A stretch of DNA of 42,773 nucleotides from Homoserinimonas sp. (GCA_025464755.1 JAODMI010000087.1:1-42773), one strand, 5' to 3'. Shown: positions 30,040 to 40,317, counted from the stretch's first letter. The notes: a model not told the origin generated them from the letters alone. Program-made: numbers and translations.

Positions 30040-30630
30040 ATGACCGATACACGCTTCAGCCGCCTCGCCGAAACCAGCACCCCCATTCACGATGTTCTCG
30101 CCAATCGGTGGAGCCCGCGCTCTTACGACACGCGCGTCGATGTGTCAGAGGAGCAAATCGTTTCCGCTCTTGAGGCCGCCCGCTGGTCGCCGTCCGCCTC
30201 AAACACGCAGCCGTGGCGTTTCATTGTTGCGCGTCGCGGCACGTCGGAGCACTCCGCGATTGTCAAGAATTTGATGGGCTTCAATCAGTTGTGGGCAGAA
30301 TCCGCCGCCGTGCTGATCGTCAACGTTGCCCAGACAATCGATGACGCGGGGGCGCCGCTGCGCTGGTCGGAGTACGACCTCGGACAGGCCGCCGCACACC
30401 TTTCGGTGCAGGCGCACCACGATGGCCTGCACGCTCACCAAATGGGCGGCATCGTCGTCGATGGGTTGCGTGAAGCGTTCACCATTGAGCCCACTTCCGT
30501 TCCTGTGACCGTCACGGCGCTCGGCGTCCTGGGCGCACCCGAGGCGCTGCCCAGCGAAGCGCTTCGTGAGCGCGAAGTTCTGCCGCGCAGCCGTAAGCCG
30601 CTCGCGGAATTGCTGCTCGTCAACGCGTAA
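30040..30630 (+). CDS. Nitroreductase family protein
   Basis: ETSTPIHDVLANRWSPRSYDTRVDVSEEQIVSALEAARWSPSASNTQPWRFIVARRG. Confidence 0.93.
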   Translation: MTDTRFSRLAETSTPIHDVLANRWSPRSYDTRVDVSEEQIVSALEAARWSPSASNTQPWRFIVARRGTSEHSAIVKNLMGFNQLWAESAAVLIVNVAQTIDDAGAPLRWSEYDLGQAAAHLSVQAHHDGLHAHQMGGIVVDGLREAFTIEPTSVPVTVTALGVLGAPEALPSEALREREVLPRSRKPLAELLLVNA

Positions 30631-30824
30631 ACGGCTGGACGTTACGGCTTCGGGTTCGCCTCCCCATAGCCGCGAGGCCGTAACCGATGCGCAGAGATGG
30701 CTCGGCTCCCGTGACCGTTGGCGCGTTCGTACGCGGGTAACCCTTGTCGCCGAGCGTGCCGAAGCGTTGACTGGAGGCTGCAGCACTCACTGGCACAGCA
30801 GCTCCGCCCGCTGAAGGAGGGCCC

Positions 30825-31067
30825 ATGGATGACGAAGAACTGAATGATGGTGACGTGGAAACTCTTTCGAAACGCGGCCAATGGGTTAACCGGGTTGTCG
30901 GAGATGCGGCGGAGTCCAGCAGTTTTGCGAGCAAAGAGGAGGCGATGGAGGTGGGGCGGCTGCTTGCGACCGAACGTGGCACACGCCATGTCGTGCGTAA
31001 TGCGCAGCCAACCGGCGCTATCACCGATGAAGACCCGGCCGTGCTCGAGCAGTTTGGCGATGAGTGA
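30825..31067 (+). CDS. DUF2188-like small protein
   Basis: WVNRVVGDAAESSSFASKEEAMEVGRLLATERGTRHVVRNAQPTGAITDED. Confidence 0.8.
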   Translation: MDDEELNDGDVETLSKRGQWVNRVVGDAAESSSFASKEEAMEVGRLLATERGTRHVVRNAQPTGAITDEDPAVLEQFGDE

Positions 31068-31216
31068 GAGGGTGAATCTTCTGCGACGTCAACACCACTT
31101 GTCCTCGATGACGCAGTGGCGAGCACCGTCACCGTCGACCAGATTGCGCATCGCTGCTGCGGTGGATGAATGCGGTGCCGAAACGGATTCGGCTAACGTC
31201 GAATTAGACTGAAGGC

Positions 31217-32332
31217 ATGCCTGCGCCGCTCAGCCGTGAACTGGCGCAACGCGTGGTCGACCAGGTTTCCCCCACGCTTGAACACAACATCAACGTGATG
31301 GACCGCACCGGAATCATCATCGCCTCAAGTGACTCCTCCCGCATCGGCACGCTGCATGCCGGTGCGCGAGAGGCCGCAGGCACCGGCCGACCCGCCATCA
31401 TCCGTGCTGGCGATGAAAGCGAGGGAGTGCGCCCGGGCGTCAATCTTCCGTTGGCGTTAGACGGCGACATCGTCGGTGTCGTCGGGCTGACCGGTGAGCC
31501 GCTCCAGGTCACCCCGGTCGCGCAGGTTCTGGTGCTGACCATTGAACTGCTGCTCACGCGCGAACGCGAACTTGATGCCAGCGCCCGCCGCGAGGCTCGC
31601 GACCGGGACCTGCTGTCACGACTGGTGAACGGACGTCTGGGCCCGGACGCAGTGACGGCCGCTTTCGGTCGAGAATCTCCGACGCTGCGGCCTCCATGGC
31701 GCTTGTCAGCGATTGTCGCCCCCGAGTCGGCTGGATCGCCCACGTCCCGCTTACCGGACGCACTACAAGACATCACCCGCCGCATCGACGCGCACGGTCG
31801 CTTCCGCTTCGCCCCATTCCAGGGTGCACTATGGGTTCTCAGCCAGGCCAGCGATCTCGACGATTTGGCGTTAGCCGAGGCGAGTGCCGGGGTGCTGCTC
31901 TTGCGCGGTGATGCGTGCCCGGATCCCATTGCGCTTGACGGTTCGGCGAAAACTATTGCGGCTCTCGTCGCGCGCCCGTGCTTCATCCCGTCAGCTACCG
32001 GCATCCTCCGTACGGCTGAGCTCACCGCTGAGCTTGCGGTCGCTTGCATGCCGGCGGAGACGGCCAAACATCTGGCGCAACGGATCGCAGCGCTCAGCCA
32101 GGTGCACCGTGCAACAGTCGCTACATACCTCGATTCCGGTCATTCTGTCTCGGCAACGGCACGGGTGTTGTTCACCCACCGCAACACCGTGATTCAGCGC
32201 CTCGATCGCGCTGCGGAGTTGACCGGGCTCGACCCGCGCCTTCCCCGCCAGTCCGTCACCTTCCAGCTGGCGCTCGTCGCCGCCCGTCGAACTGGGCAAA
32301 ATAACCACATTTCTTCATCACCTGCCGGCTAA
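31217..32332 (+). CDS. CdaR/sugar diacid-type transcriptional regulator
   Basis: RELAQRVVDQVSPTLEHNINVMDRTGIIIASSDSSRIGTLHAGAREA; C-terminal PucR-type HTH (YLDSGHSVSATARVLFTHRNTVIQRLDRAAELTGLD). Confidence 0.95.
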   Translation: MPAPLSRELAQRVVDQVSPTLEHNINVMDRTGIIIASSDSSRIGTLHAGAREAAGTGRPAIIRAGDESEGVRPGVNLPLALDGDIVGVVGLTGEPLQVTPVAQVLVLTIELLLTRERELDASARREARDRDLLSRLVNGRLGPDAVTAAFGRESPTLRPPWRLSAIVAPESAGSPTSRLPDALQDITRRIDAHGRFRFAPFQGALWVLSQASDLDDLALAEASAGVLLLRGDACPDPIALDGSAKTIAALVARPCFIPSATGILRTAELTAELAVACMPAETAKHLAQRIAALSQVHRATVATYLDSGHSVSATARVLFTHRNTVIQRLDRAAELTGLDPRLPRQSVTFQLALVAARRTGQNNHISSSPAG

Positions 32333-32387
32333 TTCATGGGGAGGCATCCATAGCGCCCGCCGTGGGCGCACCGATACGTTCTTCTCC

Positions 32388-33572
32388 ATGTGTTCTTCCC
32401 GCCCGCCGGTGGTCGTCGTTGCCCCGGACTCCTTCAAGGGGAGCGTCTCAGCCCAGCAGGCAGCCGCGGCCATAGCCAGAGGTGCACGGGCCGTATTCGG
32501 CCCGGACGCCGAAATCATCGAGCTACCTCTCGCCGATGGCGGCGAGGGAACGCTTGACTCGCTGCTGGCCGTGTGGGGGCAGCAGCCTCTCAGCATTGTG
32601 ACGACGGATGCCATCGGCCGCAGCCGCACCGCACGCTACGGTGTTGCCAGCGACGGCAAAACGGGTGTCATCGAGGCGGCGGAGGCAAACGGGCTGCCCC
32701 ATGTGCAGGACGTTCCGCTGCAACCGCGGCGCGCGGACAGTTACGGGGTCGGCACCATCGCGGTCGAGCTGTTGGATGCCGGTGCAACCGAAATTTTGCT
32801 GTGTATCGGCGGCTCCGCCAGCACGGATGGCGGTACGGGGATGATGACCGCGCTCGGCGTGCGGTTTCTTGATGCCGCAGGCGACCCAGTCACGCCGGGC
32901 GGTGCCGGCCTGTCTGACATCCGCTCAGTCGATGCATCGGGTTTGCACCCGCGGGCCCTGAACGCTTACTGGCGGGTCGCCGTCGATGTCGACAACCCGC
33001 TGGTCGGACCCAGAGGCGCCGCCGCTACGTTCGGCCCGCAAAAGGGCGCCGACGGGCGAGACATCCAGGCGCTCGATGCTGGACTCAGCAACCTTGCCCA
33101 TGTGCTGGCGAACGCCGGCGGGCTCTCCGCTGACGAGTACCTGCAGCAGCCAGGTCTCGGCGCTGCAGGCGGCATGCCGCTGTCACTGGTCGCCCTGGTC
33201 GGTGCAGAGCTGATGCCCGGCGCACGCCTTGTCGGTGATGCTGTTGGCCTGCCTGCGGCCCTGGCCCGAGCGGATCTCGTACTCACGGGCGAAGGTTCCT
33301 TCGATCAGCAGTCGCTTGGCGGCAAAGTGGTGGACGCCATTCGACGTGAGGCGCCGACATCCGCCGCTGTAATTGTCATCGCTGGAACCGTTTTGCTGAC
33401 AGCGGCTGAGTGTCGCGAAGCAGGTATTACCGCCGCGTTCTCCATCGCTCGTGGCGCCAGTACGTTGAGCGACCTTGTCGCCGATGCCGAGAAACTTCTC
33501 GAGGACACCGCCGGGCAAATTTGCGCAGCGTCGACGTTCTCAGGACACCAATCCCGTACCCACGGAAAGTAA
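32388..33572 (+). CDS. Glycerate kinase (GarK/GlxK family)
   Basis: VVVAPDSFKGSVSAQQAAAAIARGARAV; PLADGGEGTLDSLL; GLPAALARADLVLTGEGSFDQQSLGGKVV. Confidence 0.95.
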   Translation: MCSSRPPVVVVAPDSFKGSVSAQQAAAAIARGARAVFGPDAEIIELPLADGGEGTLDSLLAVWGQQPLSIVTTDAIGRSRTARYGVASDGKTGVIEAAEANGLPHVQDVPLQPRRADSYGVGTIAVELLDAGATEILLCIGGSASTDGGTGMMTALGVRFLDAAGDPVTPGGAGLSDIRSVDASGLHPRALNAYWRVAVDVDNPLVGPRGAAATFGPQKGADGRDIQALDAGLSNLAHVLANAGGLSADEYLQQPGLGAAGGMPLSLVALVGAELMPGARLVGDAVGLPAALARADLVLTGEGSFDQQSLGGKVVDAIRREAPTSAAVIVIAGTVLLTAAECREAGITAAFSIARGASTLSDLVADAEKLLEDTAGQICAASTFSGHQSRTHGK

Positions 33573-33582
33573 AGGAGCTTTC

Positions 33583-34938
33583 ATGATTGATCTACTCATT
33601 TTGGTAATTTTGGTGGTCGGCATTGTGCTGGTCACCGCAAAGTGGAAAATTTCGCCCTTCCTCGCCCTGTTGGGTGCTGCGCTGATCGGGGCTTTCGCGT
33701 TCCGGCTTCCAGTTGAGGAAATCGTCCCCACCATCACCACATCTTTCGGTAACACGATGGGCAATATCGGCCTGGTGATCCTGTTCGGCACCATGATCGG
33801 CGTGATCCTTGAGCGGTCGGGTGGGGCCATCGCGATGGCCGATTCGCTGATCAAGGTCATGGGTACCCGGTTTCCCACCCTGACGATGAGCGTCATCGGA
33901 TACATTGTGTCGATTCCGGTGTTCTGCGACTCGGGCTTCGTCATCCTCAACTCGCTGAAGAAGGCCATGGCTGAACGGGCCAAGGTCTCTTTGGTGGCTA
34001 TGTCGATCGCCCTGATGACCGGCTTGTACGCCACCCACACTATGGTGCCGCCCACGCCGGGGCCGCTCGCCGCAGCATCCAACCTGAATGTGAGTGACAG
34101 TCTTGGACTGCTGATCGGGCTGGGACTTGTCGTAGCCGCGTTCTCCGCGGCCGCCGCTTTGATCTTCGCCAACACGTTCCTGAAAAAAGATATCGACTTG
34201 CTGCCACTTCCGGCCGAAGAGGTCGAGGTTAGCTATGAGGATCTCAAGGCGCAATACGGCAAGCTGCCCAGTGGATTCATGGCGTTTCTGCCCATCCTGC
34301 TTCCGATCGTGCTGATCTGCCTGTCATCCGTCGCCAAGCTTCCCGGCCTTCCGCTCGGCGAGGGGTGGTTCTACGCGACGGTAGTCTTTTTGGGAACCCC
34401 GGTCATCGCCCTACTCCTCGGCCTGATTGCCGCTGTCTTCCTCCTGCGCGGCAAGGGCAAGCTTGCCTCCTTCAACAAGCAGATTGCGGATGCGATCCTC
34501 ATCGCCGCGCCCATCCTCCTGATCACCTCTGCTGGAGCCGCCTTCGGCGGCGTGCTCGGCAAGAGCACAATCACTAGCTTCCTCTCCGACAACCTGGCTG
34601 CGCTCGGGCTCGGTATCGCGGTGCCGTTCATCATCTCCGCCGCGCTGAAGACTGCACAAGGTTCCTCGACGGTGGCCATGGTTACCACTTCTGCCATGTT
34701 GCTCCCACTGTTGGAGCCGCTGGGGCTTTCCACCGGCGCCGGTCCGGTACTTGCCGTGCTGGCCATCGGCGCTGGGGCGATGGTGGTGTCCCATGCGAAC
34801 GACTCTTACTTCTGGGTCGTCTCGCAGTTCAGTCGTATCCCCACCGCAACCGCGTACAAGACACTGACCCCGGCAACGGCCATTCAGGGAGTGGCTGGCT
34901 TCTTCGCCGTGTGGGTATTGAGCCTGTTTCTGATTTAG
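33583..34938 (+). CDS. GntP family permease (gluconate/glycerate-type)
   Basis: Multi-TM; FGNTMGNIGLVILFGTMIGVILERSGGA; VAMSIALMTGLYATHTMVPPTPGPLAAA; HANDSYFWVVSQFS. Confidence 0.95.
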   Translation: MIDLLILVILVVGIVLVTAKWKISPFLALLGAALIGAFAFRLPVEEIVPTITTSFGNTMGNIGLVILFGTMIGVILERSGGAIAMADSLIKVMGTRFPTLTMSVIGYIVSIPVFCDSGFVILNSLKKAMAERAKVSLVAMSIALMTGLYATHTMVPPTPGPLAAASNLNVSDSLGLLIGLGLVVAAFSAAAALIFANTFLKKDIDLLPLPAEEVEVSYEDLKAQYGKLPSGFMAFLPILLPIVLICLSSVAKLPGLPLGEGWFYATVVFLGTPVIALLLGLIAAVFLLRGKGKLASFNKQIADAILIAAPILLITSAGAAFGGVLGKSTITSFLSDNLAALGLGIAVPFIISAALKTAQGSSTVAMVTTSAMLLPLLEPLGLSTGAGPVLAVLAIGAGAMVVSHANDSYFWVVSQFSRIPTATAYKTLTPATAIQGVAGFFAVWVLSLFLI

Positions 34939-35185
34939 GTCCAGCTACGCGCGCCGATCGGCCCGGATGGTTGGTCGGCGCGCATCCTGTTTGGCCCACC
35001 GCTGCCTCGGTAGCGAACCGCTGAGCGCCAGCCTCAAGCGTGTGCCCGGAAGGCGGCAATACCGCCGCCAGCGGACTCATACGCCACCGCGCGGCCAGTG
35101 GGTAACCCTGTGCCGTCGCAGCACCCTCCACCACAATGTCAGTCGCGCCCCATAAAGTCAGCATCAACCCGAGTGAAGAGGTGCG

Positions 35186-38100
35186 ATGTTCCTACTCAAC
35201 GATGACGTGATTTACAGCGCAAGTGATGTGACGGCGGCATCCACGTGCGAGTGGGCGCTGATGCGCACACTGGATGCGAAGCTTGGGCGCATTGATGCGG
35301 TTGTCGACGGGGTTGACGAGATGCTCGCACGCACCGCAAAACTGGGCGACGCGCATGAGGCACGAATCCTCCGGCGGTTTAAAGCCACCAGGCGGGTCAT
35401 TGAGTTCACGAACCGACCCAGTGTCAGCGAGCTGCCGGCCGCCGCGGACGCGAGCACCCAAGCGTTCAGGGAAGGCGCGGACGTCGTTTTCCAGGCCACC
35501 TTCTTCGACGGCCGATTTCTCGGCTACGCCGACTTCGTCCTGCGCAATGCAGAGGGAAGCTACGAGGTCTACGACACGAAACTTGCGCGCAAGGCCAAGA
35601 TCACCGCACTGCTCCAGCTCGCAGCGTACAGCGAACAGCTCGAGCTTCTTGGCATCCCGATCGGCGAGAACGTGCACTTGATCCTTGGCGACGACCGTAC
35701 CAGCACCCATCAGGTCAGCGACATCCTGCCCGTCTACCGAAAGCGGCGGGCCCGATTGCAGAGCATCATCGACGAGCGGGCCCAGGATGCCGCAGCCACT
35801 GAATGGGGTGACCCCCGCTATGCCGCCTGTGGCCGTTGCGCCACCTGCGCTGAGCAGGTGGACGCGACCCGCGATGTTCTGCTTGTCGCAGGCATGAAGC
35901 TCACACAACGCAAGAAACTGCGTGAGGCCGGAGTGCTCTCCATCGACCAGCTTGCCTCGGCAGCGGGACCCGTGCCGGGCATGCCTGATGGCACGTTGGA
36001 CAATTTACGAGCGCAAGCCCGAATCCAGCTGGCGGGCCCACTTGAGTACGAGGTCTACAACGCGAATGCATTGGCCGCGCTTCCTGTGCCTAACCCCGGC
36101 GACGTCTTCTTCGACTTCGAAGGAGACCCGCTCTATCAGGAAGGCACCGCCTGGGGGCTTGACTATCTTTTCGGCCTCGTCGAGGTTGACAAGACGTTCC
36201 GCGCCTTCTGGGCGCACAATCTGGCGGAAGAACGTCAGGCCCTCGTCGACTTTCTCGCCTATATAGAAGGGCGGCGCGCGTCGTATCCCGGCATGCACAT
36301 CTACCACTACGCAGCCTACGAAGTGACCCACTTGCTCTCGCTCGCTGCGCGCCACGGAGTAGGCGAAGAACAGGTCGACGATCTTCTCCGCGCGCACGTT
36401 CTCATCGACCTCTACCCGATCGTCAGGAAAGGCATCCGCGTCGGGTCCCGCAGCTACTCCATCAAGAAACTCGAGCCTCTCTATATGGGCGAGGAGCATC
36501 GCGCGGGCGTCGACAATGCCGCCGACTCCATCACCCAGTACAGCGACGCGCGTGCGCTCCATGAAAGTGGGGCGACGGATGCCGCGGCGACAGTGCTGCG
36601 CGACATCGAGCAGTACAACACTTACGACTGCGTCTCCACACTGCGTCTGCGCGACTGGCTGCTGCAGCACGCCGCGACCGCTGAGATTCAGCTTGCCTCC
36701 CCTAATGACCTTGAACTGGATATTCCCACCCGCGAACCGAGTCCCGTTTATCTGGCGCTCGCGGCGCTAATCGAAGATGTAGCACCCTTAAGCCGCACGG
36801 CCGACCAGACGGCGATCGCCCTGGCCTCTGCCGCTATCGACTACCACCGGCGGGAGGGCAAGAAATTCTGGCAAGAACACTTTGGCCGCCTTCGCGATCC
36901 GGTAGATGAGTGGGCCGGCGCCCGGGACGTACTGATCGTCGACACGGTGAAGGTGGAACGCGAGTGGGCAATTGTCGGCCGGGCCCGCAACCAGTCCAGG
37001 GTTCTTCGTGTCACTGGAGAGCTTTCCCCGGGCAGCAGCTTCCGCGTCGGGCACAAGCCTTACCTGGTCTATGACCCGCCGTTTCCGCAAATCGAGAAGA
37101 GCACCGAGCCAGGTTCCCGATACACCCATGACCGCGCCGAGATAACGCATGTTGACGGCGGCGTGTACTACGTAACGGAGAAGTTGAGAAGTGGCGCCGA
37201 GCGGTATGCGGAGGTGCCGATGGCGCTGGCCCCGGGGGCCCCTCCTCGTGCGCAGCCGCAACCCGAGGCCATCGAAGCGTGGGGGCGCCGGGTGCTCAGT
37301 GCGCAGCCAGCGATGCTGCCGGATGCTGCCCTGGACATCCTTCGTCGCCAACCGCCGCGGGGTTCCATTGTTCCGGTACGCGAATCGATACCCGATGCCA
37401 TTCGAGAAACACTCCTCGGCTTGGACCGGTCGTACGTTGCCGTGCAAGGTCCACCAGGCACAGGAAAAACGTTCACTGGCTCGCGGGTTATCGCCGACCT
37501 CGTTCACAACCACGGTTGGCGGGTTGGCGTCGTCGCGCAGTCGCACAACACTGTGGAAAACATGCTGGCCGCCGTTGTCGACGCCGGTCTTAGTCCAGGG
37601 CGGGTGGGGAAGAAAGCAAAGGCAGGGGAGAAGGGCAAAGCCGCAAAGTGGACAGTCTTAGATGCGGCAGACATCGCCACTTTCGCGTCGCAGCCCGGCT
37701 TCGTCTTCGGTGGTACCGCCTGGGATTTCAGCAACGCCGAACGTGTGCCGCCGGGATCCCTAGACCTTCTTGTCATTGACGAGGCGGGACAGTTCTCGCT
37801 CGCCAGCACCATCGCCTCAGCCGTCGCCGCGCAACGGGTGCTGCTGCTTGGCGACCCGCAGCAATTGCCCCAGGTGAGTCAAGGGTCGCACCCAGAGCCG
37901 GTCGATGCCTCCGCGCTCGGTTGGCTTTGCGGCGGCCACGACGTTCTGCCGCCGGAATACGGATATTTCCTGCCCAGTAGCTGGCGGATGCACCCGGCCG
38001 TTTGCGCGCCGGTGTCGGCGTTGTCTTACGAGGGCAAGTTGCACTCTATCGCCCCTCCCAGATCCTTGGAGGGGGTCGAACCCGGACTGCACCCGATTCC

Positions 38101-38632
38101 GGTGGAACACACGCTCAACTCGACCTCGTCGGATGAGGAAGCGGTTCGAGTCGTGGAGCTCATCCGCTCGCTTTTGGGGAGGGCGTGGACGGACAACATG
38201 CTCACGCGTGCACTGCAGCAGGCGGACATCATCGTCGTCGCCGCCTACAACGCGCAGGTTGCGCTTATCGACGAGCACCTGACCCGGGCCGGATTTGCGG
38301 CTGTAGCTGTCGGCACGGTGGATAAATTCCAGGGCAAAGAGGCCGCGGTTGCGATCGTGTCGTTGGCTGCATCATCTGCCGAAGAAGTGCCGCGCGGTCT
38401 CGAGTTTCTTCTCCTCGCAAACCGCCTGAACGTGGCCATTTCTCGCGCGCAGGTAGCGGCGTACCTGCTTTACTCGCCCGCGCTGACGGAGCACCTGCCT
38501 ACAAACGTGGAGACGCTGGCCAAGCTGAGCGTTTTCATCGAGCTCGTTGAGGGTGTGCCGGTGGCAGCGCTGGGTGAGCGGCAAGCAGCTGACCAGCGAA
38601 AGGGCTATGAGGTGACGACGCTGCGCACTTGA
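35186..38632 (+). CDS. TM0106-type RecB-like nuclease fused to DNA2/UPF1-like superfamily 1 helicase
   Basis: N-terminal RecB-like nuclease (YADFVLRNAEGSYEVYDTKLARK), RNase H-like FDFEGDP, helicase QGPPGTGKTFTG, DEAGQFS, VGTVDKFQGKEA, NRLNVAISRA. Confidence 0.93.
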   Translation: MFLLNDDVIYSASDVTAASTCEWALMRTLDAKLGRIDAVVDGVDEMLARTAKLGDAHEARILRRFKATRRVIEFTNRPSVSELPAAADASTQAFREGADVVFQATFFDGRFLGYADFVLRNAEGSYEVYDTKLARKAKITALLQLAAYSEQLELLGIPIGENVHLILGDDRTSTHQVSDILPVYRKRRARLQSIIDERAQDAAATEWGDPRYAACGRCATCAEQVDATRDVLLVAGMKLTQRKKLREAGVLSIDQLASAAGPVPGMPDGTLDNLRAQARIQLAGPLEYEVYNANALAALPVPNPGDVFFDFEGDPLYQEGTAWGLDYLFGLVEVDKTFRAFWAHNLAEERQALVDFLAYIEGRRASYPGMHIYHYAAYEVTHLLSLAARHGVGEEQVDDLLRAHVLIDLYPIVRKGIRVGSRSYSIKKLEPLYMGEEHRAGVDNAADSITQYSDARALHESGATDAAATVLRDIEQYNTYDCVSTLRLRDWLLQHAATAEIQLASPNDLELDIPTREPSPVYLALAALIEDVAPLSRTADQTAIALASAAIDYHRREGKKFWQEHFGRLRDPVDEWAGARDVLIVDTVKVEREWAIVGRARNQSRVLRVTGELSPGSSFRVGHKPYLVYDPPFPQIEKSTEPGSRYTHDRAEITHVDGGVYYVTEKLRSGAERYAEVPMALAPGAPPRAQPQPEAIEAWGRRVLSAQPAMLPDAALDILRRQPPRGSIVPVRESIPDAIRETLLGLDRSYVAVQGPPGTGKTFTGSRVIADLVHNHGWRVGVVAQSHNTVENMLAAVVDAGLSPGRVGKKAKAGEKGKAAKWTVLDAADIATFASQPGFVFGGTAWDFSNAERVPPGSLDLLVIDEAGQFSLASTIASAVAAQRVLLLGDPQQLPQVSQGSHPEPVDASALGWLCGGHDVLPPEYGYFLPSSWRMHPAVCAPVSALSYEGKLHSIAPPRSLEGVEPGLHPIPVEHTLNSTSSDEEAVRVVELIRSLLGRAWTDNMLTRALQQADIIVVAAYNAQVALIDEHLTRAGFAAVAVGTVDKFQGKEAAVAIVSLAASSAEEVPRGLEFLLLANRLNVAISRAQVAAYLLYSPALTEHLPTNVETLAKLSVFIELVEGVPVAALGERQAADQRKGYEVTTLRT

Positions 38633-38663
38633 GCCCATTCGGGTGTGGGCTCAAGTGCGCAGC
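38620..38663. repeat. 17-bp perfect inverted repeat, 10-nt loop, overlapping the helicase stop codon
   Basis: GCTGCGCACTTGAGCCC-attcgggtgt-GGGCTCAAGTGCGCAGC. Confidence 0.95.
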
Positions 38664-38975
38664 CAGGAACGACGTCCGCTTCGGATAAAAAAACGAAAAT
38701 TGTTGCTTCGTGCCCGTATCAAAAGCATTGGGGGCACCACTGACATTCGGCACTGCCATTCACCACCGGCCGGAGCGGCAGTGTGGTTGCGGATAAGGCG
38801 GACCTTGCAAATATTTGAGTTGCGGCGCACAAGAACTGCGTTGCCTCATCTCAGGCGAAGGTCGGTGCGCAATTTTCCGCGCAGACTAGCCGGCAGGCAC
38901 TGTGGGCCGAGGGCGCTCGTTGGTACAGTTGTGCCATCTGTACCGAAGGCCGGTCCGGGCCGTCAGGAGTTCCGC

Positions 38976-40043
38976 GTGAGCAACACACCCCCCATCAGAG
39001 ATGCCGATGAAACGGCCAGCCCGTTCACCAATGGCAACGCATCACCAGTTGACGACTCCGGTGACACTGCCGGGGTCGACGACGTAGCAACGCATCACGA
39101 ACCGGCTCCGCTGGTCGAGCCGCCGCACGAGCAAACGCAGTATCAGGCTCCTGCTGCCGTACCGATCGTGACGCACGGCGATGCCCTTGCAGACGCCCAA
39201 GGCACCGGTTCCTCGGCGCGTTCGGCCAGCGGGATCGAGCCCCGAAGCGGCGCGAATTCCACACCGGAAGCGCGCGGCACCACTGTGAGCAGCGACGATT
39301 CTAGGGCCAGCGGGAGCCGCGAACACGCACAGGCCCCCGCCGCGGTACCCGCAGCCGTTCCGGCTGTGACGCGCCCCACCAGCGAGTCCAGTGAATCCGG
39401 CGAAACGAAGCAAGCTACCGAACCGGCCACCGAACCGGCCACCGAACCGGCCACCCAGTCGAGTCCCGCACCGCGACCGGTGCAGACGGTTTACGTCACC
39501 GCACCCGTGCCGCCGAAGAAGCGCGGCAACCGCATCTTCGGCCTTCTGCTCGCCGTCGTGGCGGTCGTTGTGTTCGCGCTTATCTTCGCCGGTGTGATGG
39601 CCCTTATCCTCAACTTGCTCTTTCCGGGCGAAGTCGTGGAGCGCCTGGTCATTTTCCTCGCAAGTTCAGCGTTCCTGGTGCCGGTCATCGTCTTCGTGGT
39701 CGCATTCGTCTTACTCATCCTGATTGCGAACCGTGCCAGCTGGTGGGCGTATGTGCTTGGTGGCTTCATCGTGGCCCTCGTCGTGTACTTCGCGACAATT
39801 GGCGTCATCATGCTCGGTGCGAACGTGTTCGGCATGACGCGGGATGAGGCTATGGCCGGTTTCATCCAACTGGCGTCAAGCCCGTCTATCATCGTGGCCG
39901 CTTTGGTGGCCCGCGAGCTGACATTGTGGTTCGGTGCGGCGATCGCCTCGCGCGGCCGCAAGGTGCGTGCACGCAATGCGGAGGCGAAGGCTCAGTTCGA
40001 GCGCGAGAACAACGACAACCGCACGGAACACGCCCGGGCCTGA
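38976..40043 (+). CDS. Membrane protein with long disordered N-terminus and four or more TM helices
   Basis: GTG start after CAGGAG (VSNTPPIRDADETASPF); Pro/Ala/Thr/Glu-rich region then hydrophobic segments. Confidence 0.8.
   Translation: MSNTPPIRDADETASPFTNGNASPVDDSGDTAGVDDVATHHEPAPLVEPPHEQTQYQAPAAVPIVTHGDALADAQGTGSSARSASGIEPRSGANSTPEARGTTVSSDDSRASGSREHAQAPAAVPAAVPAVTRPTSESSESGETKQATEPATEPATEPATQSSPAPRPVQTVYVTAPVPPKKRGNRIFGLLLAVVAVVVFALIFAGVMALILNLLFPGEVVERLVIFLASSAFLVPVIVFVVAFVLLILIANRASWWAYVLGGFIVALVVYFATIGVIMLGANVFGMTRDEAMAGFIQLASSPSIIVAALVARELTLWFGAAIASRGRKVRARNAEAKAQFERENNDNRTEHARA
39420..39455 (+). repeat. 12-bp tandem repeat x3 (GAACCGGCCACC), encoding EPAT repeats
   Basis: Three exact consecutive copies. 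Confidence 0.95.
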
Positions 40044-40200
40044 GCTTCCCCGCTCATTTGACCGCACCACCCCTAGCAGCTATTCTTGTGAGGTGTGCGC
40101 TTTGTTGTGCGATCATGCTGTGCTCTCCAGTGCAGCGAACGACGCAACACGGCACCGATTGGAATTGGGCCTGACTGCTTTTAACGGCTAGTCAAAACTA

Positions 40201-40317
40201 CGGAATTCAAGATTCCGCAGGGCTCCCACGGCATACCCACCAGCAGAAACAGAGTCCTTCTGTGCTGTCGGCGGGTCCACAAGCCCTCCAGACATCCGTA
40301 TGGATAGTGCGGAGGGC
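40201..40317 (+). promoter_or_regulatory. Structured rpsL 5' leader region
   Basis: Hairpins CGGAAT-tcaag-ATTCCG (40201-40217) and GCCCTCC..ATCCgtatGGAT..GGAGGGC (40283-40317) upstream of rpsL. Confidence 0.5.

Noticed and set aside
38643-38975. N-terminal extension of the 38643..40043 ORF
   Set aside because: Arg-rich, non-protein-like; GTG at 38976 with CAGGAG fits better
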